NCBI GenBank assembly: GCA_033809415.1
Contig: JAPXLT010000171.1
Span: 1 to 10,121 of the forward strand
Length of the DNA stretch: 10,121 nt
Source of the DNA: JAQVUB01 sp033809415
Lineage (GTDB): Bacteria; Verrucomicrobiota; Lentisphaeria; Oligosphaerales; Oligosphaeraceae
Direction: 5' to 3'
The position numbers were made by a program, and so were the translations under genes. The notes below the pieces were generated by a model. The model was not told the origin of the DNA and made no database searches. It saw only the letters and a program-made list of their open reading frames with translations. Shown here piece after piece: positions 5,238 to 10,121 of the stretch (the stretch's first letter is position 1; each line of letters starts with the position of its first letter).

Positions 5238-7958
5238 ATGGTGAACGCAGTGAAGCACCCATTCAAGTTTTTCCGCAAACGGAATGGTACGGTGGTTCCA
5301 TTTGAAGCGGCGAAGATTGCAGTTGCAGTGATGAAGGCGGGTCAGGCGGCATCCCGCAAGAGCGGTCAGGATTTCACTGAGGAAATGGCCAAGCACGTGG
5401 CCAAGGAAGTCATTTTGCAGCTGGACAATCCGTTGTGCGAATATTACATCCAGCCCGACGAGCATGGCGAGCGCATTCCGCAGATCGAGGACGTGCAGGA
5501 CTTAGTCGAGATTGTCCTCGCAGAGAACAAGCTTGCGGACACGGTGGCGGCTTACAAGCGCTACCGGAAGATCCGTGAACGCGCCCGCCAGGCGATCCAG
5601 GTGCGCCAAGCCTCGTCAGGCAAGGGTAGCAAAGTTGATTTGACCGACCAGTCGATGTTGCTGGTTCAATCCGCCACTCAGGGCAATGTCGATCACTGGG
5701 ATCGCATGCGCATTGTCAACAAGCTGACGGATAAGCTGCAGATTCCGGAAGACATCGCCCTCGGCATCGCCAAGGAAGTTGAAAATCAGATTATCGCCAG
5801 CAACATGAAGACGGTAGGCACCCCGCTGCTGCGGGAGATGGTGAACAATATCCTGGTCGAGCGCGGCTACAAGAATCAGCTCAAGGATCTGTCACTGTAC
5901 CATATTCCCCGTGAATTCATCGAGAACCTGATGTATGCGAAACCGACAGAAAACAGCAATATCGTCAGCAATAATCCCGAAGCGGTGAATTTAAGCATTG
6001 CCGAGCTGGTGCTGAAGCAATGGGGTCTCGAGGCGATTTTCACGCCGGAGGTAAAGCATGCGCATGATACCGGTGCAGTCCACCTGCACGACCTGGGCTA
6101 TCCGCATCGGGTATATTGCTCGTCGCACTCGATCGAGTACATCAAGAAGTACGGTTTGCGCGGCCTGACCAATCTGAATACGGAGTCGAATCCGGCGCGC
6201 AGCGCATCGGTGCTGACTGGCCATCTGAACACCTTCCTGGCTTCGATGCAGGCAAACTACGCCGGCGCACTGGGCATTGCCTACATTAACATTTTCTACG
6301 CGCCGTATCTGGTAGGCATGACTGACCGTGAAATCAAGCAGGTCGCCCAAGAGCTGATCTTCAACGGCTCGCAGAATGCGTTCTCACGCGGTGGGCAGAC
6401 CCTGTTTCTGGATTTCAACATTCACACCGGAGTGCCGAAATATCTCCAGTCGGTTCCGGCGATTGGACCTGGTGGGCGTTACATGCTGCGCGATGCAGAC
6501 GGCACGATACATTCGCTGGCGGAAGTCCTCCGTGACGACACTGATCAGGACGGCAACCGCCTGATGGACTTGTATCTCGAGGATGAAGCCAACGAAGAGC
6601 GCCACCTGGTTCTGCGCGAGCTGTACGATGAAAAGAAGGGTCTGTATTACGATCAGGCTGTGGAAGATGCCAGAAAAGCCCGCGGCGGCCATCTGATGGT
6701 TTATGGCGACTATCTGTCGGAAGCGCGCCGCTTCACCTCGGCTCTGTTGAAAGTCTGGGGCGAAGGCGACCGTAACGGCATGGTTTTCGAATTCCCGAAA
6801 TGCGACTTCCATGTCAGCCGGGAGACCTTCGAGGATCCGGAGCAGTACCGCATTTTCCAGGAGGCCTGCGAGCTTTCCAGCAAAAACGGGTCAACCTACT
6901 TTATCTTCGACCGGGATGAAGTGACCTTGTCGGCCTGCTGCCGTCTGCGTACGACCATTGATGACAACCGGATGCTGCGCCATCCCGAATCGATGCGCTT
7001 CTGCGGCTTCCAGAATGTAACGATCAACATACCGCAGGCGGCCTACCGTGCTGCGCGTGCCGGCCAGAAAAACCTCGAGGGGCTGTTCGCTGAAATTGAC
7101 AAGACGATGCAGATAGCCGTTGACGCGCACTTGCAAAAGAAGGCGAAGATTGCCGAGATGATGTCCGAGCCGGGACGGCCCCTGTGGCAGATCGGCAAAG
7201 AGGCCTGTGACGGGCGTCCATACGTCGAACTGGACAAATGCACCTACATCATCGGCTTGATCGGAGTCAATGATGCAGTAAAATTCATCATGGGCAAAGA
7301 ATTGCATGAGAGTGATGAAGCTTTGCAGGCCGGTTTGCGGATCACTGCACACATGTATCTGAAAGCCAAGGAATTCACGGAAAAGTACAATCTCAAGTTC
7401 ACGCTCGAGGAATCGCCTGCGGAAAGTGCGGCCCGGCGCCTGGCTCTGACGGATTTGATCTATTACCGTGACGAGGCTCTAAACTGCTACAAGGGCGACA
7501 GCGAGGATGTGGCCTATTATACCAATTCGGTTCATCTGGCGGCAGAGGCTCCCGTATGCCTGGTCGAGCGCATTGAAAAGCAGGCAATGTTCCATAGCAT
7601 CATCGAATCCGGTGCCATCACCCATGCTTTCATCGGCGAGGAAAAGCCTTCCGCGGAAGCAATTGCAACCCTGATGGAGAAGATTTTCCACCGCACGCAA
7701 TCGGCCCAAGTAACGATTTCTCCGGAGTTCACTTATTGCAACAACTGTGGCCATCAAGCCCGCGGTTTGCAGGAGAAATGCCAGGAATGCGGTTCGGAGA
7801 AAGTGGTTGGCGAGACCCGTGTCGTGGGCTATTTCAGCAAGATTCAGAACTGGAACAAGTCGAAGCGTTATGGCGAGCTAATCAATCGTCAGCGTGGGCG
7901 TTATGCGGTTGAAACGGCAGAGGATCACCATTCACTGGTAACGGCAGCTGGAGAGTAA
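5238..7958 (+). CDS. nrdD: Anaerobic (class III) ribonucleoside-triphosphate reductase
   Basis: A 906-residue glycyl-radical enzyme that reduces ribonucleotides to deoxyribonucleotides without oxygen. Residues about 9-105 form an ATP-cone allosteric domain (FKFFRKRNGTVVPFEAAKI start). The catalytic barrel follows, with HLHDLGYPHRVYC (Cys at 294) and adjacent cysteines at 567-568 in an ACCRL motif, one of which should carry the thiyl radical. A zinc site is formed by C834, C837, C848 and C851. The glycyl radical site is G864 within TRVVGYF, 43 residues from the end. All expected elements are present, with no sign of damage. It leads an operon with a redoxin and nrdG and is probably controlled by NrdR. 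The ACCRL motif differs from the GCRS-type motif I recall for formate-dependent enzymes such as that of E. coli, so a thiol donor rather than formate is plausible but not proven. Confidence 0.95.
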   Translation: MVNAVKHPFKFFRKRNGTVVPFEAAKIAVAVMKAGQAASRKSGQDFTEEMAKHVAKEVILQLDNPLCEYYIQPDEHGERIPQIEDVQDLVEIVLAENKLADTVAAYKRYRKIRERARQAIQVRQASSGKGSKVDLTDQSMLLVQSATQGNVDHWDRMRIVNKLTDKLQIPEDIALGIAKEVENQIIASNMKTVGTPLLREMVNNILVERGYKNQLKDLSLYHIPREFIENLMYAKPTENSNIVSNNPEAVNLSIAELVLKQWGLEAIFTPEVKHAHDTGAVHLHDLGYPHRVYCSSHSIEYIKKYGLRGLTNLNTESNPARSASVLTGHLNTFLASMQANYAGALGIAYINIFYAPYLVGMTDREIKQVAQELIFNGSQNAFSRGGQTLFLDFNIHTGVPKYLQSVPAIGPGGRYMLRDADGTIHSLAEVLRDDTDQDGNRLMDLYLEDEANEERHLVLRELYDEKKGLYYDQAVEDARKARGGHLMVYGDYLSEARRFTSALLKVWGEGDRNGMVFEFPKCDFHVSRETFEDPEQYRIFQEACELSSKNGSTYFIFDRDEVTLSACCRLRTTIDDNRMLRHPESMRFCGFQNVTINIPQAAYRAARAGQKNLEGLFAEIDKTMQIAVDAHLQKKAKIAEMMSEPGRPLWQIGKEACDGRPYVELDKCTYIIGLIGVNDAVKFIMGKELHESDEALQAGLRITAHMYLKAKEFTEKYNLKFTLEESPAESAARRLALTDLIYYRDEALNCYKGDSEDVAYYTNSVHLAAEAPVCLVERIEKQAMFHSIIESGAITHAFIGEEKPSAEAIATLMEKIFHRTQSAQVTISPEFTYCNNCGHQARGLQEKCQECGSEKVVGETRVVGYFSKIQNWNKSKRYGELINRQRGRYAVETAEDHHSLVTAAGE

Positions 7959-7964
7959 GCTATT

Positions 7965-8000
7965 CTTTAACAACGAAAAAACACGAAAAAGCACGAAAAG
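7965..8000 (+). repeat. CACGAA element after nrdD stop
   Basis: Starting about seven bases after the nrdD stop codon, this copy reads CTTTAACAACGAAAAAACACG and continues with a further CACGAA core. It fills most of the 58-bp gap to the redoxin gene and has no clear ribosome site at its end. Confidence 0.75.
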
Positions 8001-8016
8001 AAGTTCGAGTAGTACG

Positions 8017-8421
8017 ATGTCAATGGAAAACTCTAAACTAATTGTCAATGTTTTCGGAAAAGAAGGCTGCGCCAAATGCACAATGCTTAACCGCCGTCTG
8101 GATAAACTGCTCAGTGAAGAGCGCTTTGCCAGCTTCCAGAAGAAATATCATGATGTGATGACGGAAGCGGGCTTGGTTCCCTTCTGCCTGGCGCAATGCC
8201 TGAATCCGAGCCGCATTCCGGCAATGCTGATCTCCCGGGTATTCGAGGATGGCAGCGAGGAATATCTGCCTAATCCGGATGCCGGCTGCAAGGATGAGGT
8301 CTGCAAAGATTCCAAGCTCTGCCAGTATCTTGGATTGCAGACTGATTACAGCGAAGAAGGGAAAGGCATCATCACCCCGGAAATGGTGGAATCCATCCTC
8401 AACCAGGCTCTTACGCTCTGA
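8017..8421 (+). CDS. Cysteine-rich thioredoxin/glutaredoxin-fold protein
   Basis: A 134-residue protein lying between nrdD and nrdG. The N-terminal segment LIVNVFGKEGCAKC is a beta strand followed by a CxxC redox pair (C18, C21), and RIPAM at 66-70 supplies the cis-proline (P68) expected of the thioredoxin fold. It also has C57 and C61 (CxxxC) and C91, C96 and C102, making seven cysteines, which is unusual for a glutaredoxin. The position suggests it delivers electrons to NrdD, in the way dedicated redoxins (NrdH-like) or thioredoxin serve some non-formate class III reductases. This is inference; a role in metal handling or in protecting the glycyl radical enzyme is an alternative. Two in-frame ATGs lie at 8017 and 8023; neither has a clear Shine-Dalgarno site. 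I do not recognise a named family. Confidence 0.8.
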   Translation: MSMENSKLIVNVFGKEGCAKCTMLNRRLDKLLSEERFASFQKKYHDVMTEAGLVPFCLAQCLNPSRIPAMLISRVFEDGSEEYLPNPDAGCKDEVCKDSKLCQYLGLQTDYSEEGKGIITPEMVESILNQALTL

Positions 8422-8447
8422 ATTTAACCACGAAAGACACGAATTTA
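8422..8447 (+). repeat. CACGAA element filling the gap before nrdG
   Basis: This short copy has two cores (TTTAACCACGAAAGACACGAA is present from 8424) and occupies nearly all of the 28 bp between the redoxin stop and the nrdG start. It begins two bases after the stop codon and ends three bases before the ATG, leaving no room for a ribosome site of its own. Confidence 0.8.
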
Positions 8448-8449
8448 AA

Positions 8450-9160
8450 ATGTCTGAGGGCACCTATTCAGCGCTCTATGCCCGGATGCGCCAGCCGACA
8501 ATGGTTGATTATCCGGGCAAAATGGCCGCATTATTCTTTACCAGGGGCTGTAATTTCCGTTGTGGATATTGTCACAATTCCAGTTTGCTCGAGGGTGGCG
8601 AGAAATCCTTTACTTGGCAGGAACTGGCCGGGTTCTGTGATGCATACCGTCGGCAATGGGTTGATGCGGTCAGCGTTTCTGGCGGCGAGCCGACCTTGCA
8701 GCCACAGCTGAAAAAGACCTTGGAATTTCTGCGCAAACGCGGATTTCTGCTGAAGGTCGACAGCAATGGTTCGAGGCCGGAAATTATCGAAGATATTTTG
8801 CCACTGGTGGATTTTCTGGCAATGGATATTAAATGCAGCCTGGAGAAGTATCCTATGCTGACCGGGTGGAAGGACCCGGCGGCGATCATCGCCTCGATCG
8901 AGCAAATCAAAACTAATGCGCGTGATTATGAATTCCGTACGACTTTGATCGAAGGGTTTCATGATGATGCGGAAATTATCGCCTGCGCCAAACTGGTCGA
9001 GGGTGCAAAACGACTGATATTCCAGCCATTCCTCCCACGACCAGACTTACCCGATACAAGATTCCGGGAAATCCCCCGCACCCGCCTGAGTTTCCTGCAA
9101 CATGCCGTCGAGCTGGCCGCGCCCTGGGTCGAAGAATGCAGCATCCGTGGTGAAAAATAA
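8450..9160 (+). CDS. nrdG: Anaerobic ribonucleotide reductase activating protein
   Basis: A 236-residue radical-SAM activase that forms the glycyl radical on NrdD using S-adenosylmethionine and one electron. The [4Fe-4S] motif CxxxCxxC is C34, C38 and C41, within RGCNFRCGYCHN. SGGEP at 77-81 is the SAM-binding motif. The MVDYPGK segment before the cluster fits the NrdG2-type activases that accompany ATP-cone NrdD proteins. Start choice: ATG 8450 gives about a dozen residues before the family core; the open frame runs further upstream but only inside the redoxin gene. No Shine-Dalgarno site precedes it, because a CACGAA element fills the gap. It may depend on translational coupling or re-initiation from the redoxin gene 28 bp before. 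ATG 8486 is a less likely alternative start. Confidence 0.92.
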   Translation: MSEGTYSALYARMRQPTMVDYPGKMAALFFTRGCNFRCGYCHNSSLLEGGEKSFTWQELAGFCDAYRRQWVDAVSVSGGEPTLQPQLKKTLEFLRKRGFLLKVDSNGSRPEIIEDILPLVDFLAMDIKCSLEKYPMLTGWKDPAAIIASIEQIKTNARDYEFRTTLIEGFHDDAEIIACAKLVEGAKRLIFQPFLPRPDLPDTRFREIPRTRLSFLQHAVELAAPWVEECSIRGEK

Positions 9161-9175
9161 CTAATGCGAGGGGCG

Positions 9176-9217
9176 TTTTTAACCACGAACCACACGAACA
9201 GGCACGAAAATTTTTTA
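9176..9217 (+). repeat. CACGAA element after nrdG stop
   Basis: The copy starts about 15 bp after the nrdG stop with TTTTTAACCACGAA, followed by two further CACGAA cores at 9- and 10-bp spacing, and ends in a run of six T. It has no strong hairpin, so it is not a standard terminator by itself. Confidence 0.8.
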
Positions 9218-9337
9218 TAGGGTTGCTACTTCGACGGATGGGATTGCACGCGAATTTTTGGTCTGATCTGTTGCTTTCTCTGACCGATCAGGTCGGACGA
9301 TACGGAACGTTCGGGCGTGGAAGAGTAAATACACAAT

Positions 9338-9367
9338 CGCAACCGGGACGGTCGCGCCACTCTTTTA
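9338..9367 (+). repeat. Third, partial copy of the hairpin block
   Basis: This corresponds to the last part of the block at 144-223: hairpin arms CGCAACCG (9338-9345) and CGGTCGCG (9349-9356) around a GGA loop, then a T-rich stretch. The arms differ from copies 1 and 2, gaining a G-C pair in one place and losing an A-T pair in another, so the fold is kept in overall strength. It lies in the 264-bp gap before ribBA and could end transcription coming from nrdG. No other signal is clear in that gap. Confidence 0.65.
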
Positions 9368-9424
9368 TCGTATAAAGGGTTATATTAGGAAGATTACCTT
9401 TCGACTTTTCGGAGTATTTGTTCG

Positions 9425-10121
9425 ATGTTCAATACGATTGACGAATTAACCAACGCTCTTGTGGCGGGTGAAATGATTGTCCTTACCGATGACGAGGGAC
9501 GTGAGAACGAGGGCGACCTGATCATGTCCGCCGAGCGGGTCACCCCCGAGGCGATCAATTTCATGATTACCCATGGGCGAGGGCTGGTGTGCACGCCGAT
9601 TACTACGGAACGCGCCCGGGAACTCGGATTGCATGAAATGACCCGCAACACCGATCCGCTGGGTACTTGTTTCACCGTCAGCGTCGATGCCACCAAAGGC
9701 ACTACCACCGGAATTTCCGCCTTTGACCGAGCCACCACCATCCGCAAAATCGCCGATCCCAAATGCCTTGCCGACGACTTCCATTCTCCCGGGCATGTCT
9801 TTCCCCTGATCGCCCGCAATGGCGGCGTCCTGGTGCGAGCCGGGCATACGGAAGCCACGATCGATCTGCTGCGCCTGGCGGGGATGGCGCCCTACGGTGT
9901 GATCTGCGAAATCCTCAATCCAGATGGCACGATGGCGCGTGTTCCGCAGCTTCAGGAATTCGTCAAAAAATTCAATTTGAAGTTTGGTTGCATAGCGGAT
10001 TTGATCGAGTTTCGCCGTCGCACAGAGAGTCTGGTCGAGCGTGTCGAGACAGTTCGTTTGCCGACTGATTTTGGGCAGTTTGACTTGCACTGTTATGTTG
10101 CCAAGCATGATGGCCGTGAAC
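9425..10121 (+). CDS. ribBA: Bifunctional riboflavin synthesis protein, N-terminal part
   Basis: The frame runs off the window after 232 codons. Residues 1 to about 200 are 3,4-dihydroxy-2-butanone 4-phosphate synthase (RibB), which turns ribulose 5-phosphate into the four-carbon precursor of riboflavin. The acidic loop DDEGRENEGDLI at 22-33 is diagnostic, with HGRGLVC and a DFHSPGHVFPLIA segment further on. After about residue 208 the sequence VERVETVRLPTDFG and FDLHCYVAKHDG matches the start of a GTP cyclohydrolase II (RibA) domain, so the full gene should be ribBA. GGAG at 9411-9414 is 10 bases before the ATG. I saw no FMN riboswitch upstream. Whether the RibA part is complete or degenerate cannot be seen. 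Confidence 0.9.
   Translation, partial: MFNTIDELTNALVAGEMIVLTDDEGRENEGDLIMSAERVTPEAINFMITHGRGLVCTPITTERARELGLHEMTRNTDPLGTCFTVSVDATKGTTTGISAFDRATTIRKIADPKCLADDFHSPGHVFPLIARNGGVLVRAGHTEATIDLLRLAGMAPYGVICEILNPDGTMARVPQLQEFVKKFNLKFGCIADLIEFRRRTESLVERVETVRLPTDFGQFDLHCYVAKHDGRE

Noticed and set aside
9161..9424. FMN riboswitch ahead of ribBA
   Set aside because: The conserved FMN-element sequences were not found in the 264-bp gap; only a CACGAA element and the partial hairpin block stand out.

Overview
The window reads as a piece of a strict anaerobe's chromosome. It carries a class III (oxygen-sensitive, glycyl-radical) ribonucleotide reductase with its radical-SAM activase, and a ferredoxin-dependent 2-oxoacid oxidoreductase. 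The genes have strong Shine-Dalgarno sites where a site is visible, moderate GC, and intergenic spaces packed with short dispersed and tandem repeats. The gene content and the FAD_oxidored-type protein would suit the Lentisphaerota/Kiritimatiellota/Planctomycetota area or another anaerobic Gram-negative lineage. This is a weak guess, and nothing in the window fixes the taxonomy.

Layout. 1-617 is gene-free and repeat-rich: a 14-unit 9-bp minisatellite, a duplicated 80-bp block with terminator-like hairpins, one dispersed CACGAA element and an 8-unit 7-bp array. 618-1937 (+) encodes an FAD-dependent oxidoreductase. It converges on a three-gene minus-strand operon (4805 down to 2020): a 2x[4Fe-4S] ferredoxin, an alpha subunit, and a fused beta-gamma subunit of a 2-oxoacid:ferredoxin oxidoreductase (VOR/KOR type). 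4806-5237 is the divergent control region, with a sigma70-like promoter for the oxidoreductase operon, a mirrored 8-unit 7-bp G-rich array, an inverted pair of CACGAA elements, and a promoter flanked and overlapped by two NrdR-like boxes 31 bp apart. 5238-9160 (+) encodes nrdD, a small cysteine-rich thioredoxin-fold protein, and nrdG. 9425 to the end is the start of ribBA (riboflavin synthesis), cut by the window edge.

How the genes may work together. NrdG uses an electron and S-adenosylmethionine to put a glycyl radical on NrdD, which makes dNTPs without oxygen. The redoxin between them is a good candidate for the thiol donor to NrdD. The divergent operon oxidises 2-oxoacids and reduces ferredoxin, which could feed NrdG and perhaps the redoxin; that link is inferred from adjacency only.

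The most unusual features are (i) a dispersed CACGAA element that follows the stop codon of five of the five genes or operons whose 3' ends are visible, in the same orientation as the gene, (ii) the dedicated redoxin inside the nrdD-nrdG operon, and (iii) two oppositely oriented 8-unit 7-bp arrays sitting just upstream of genes.
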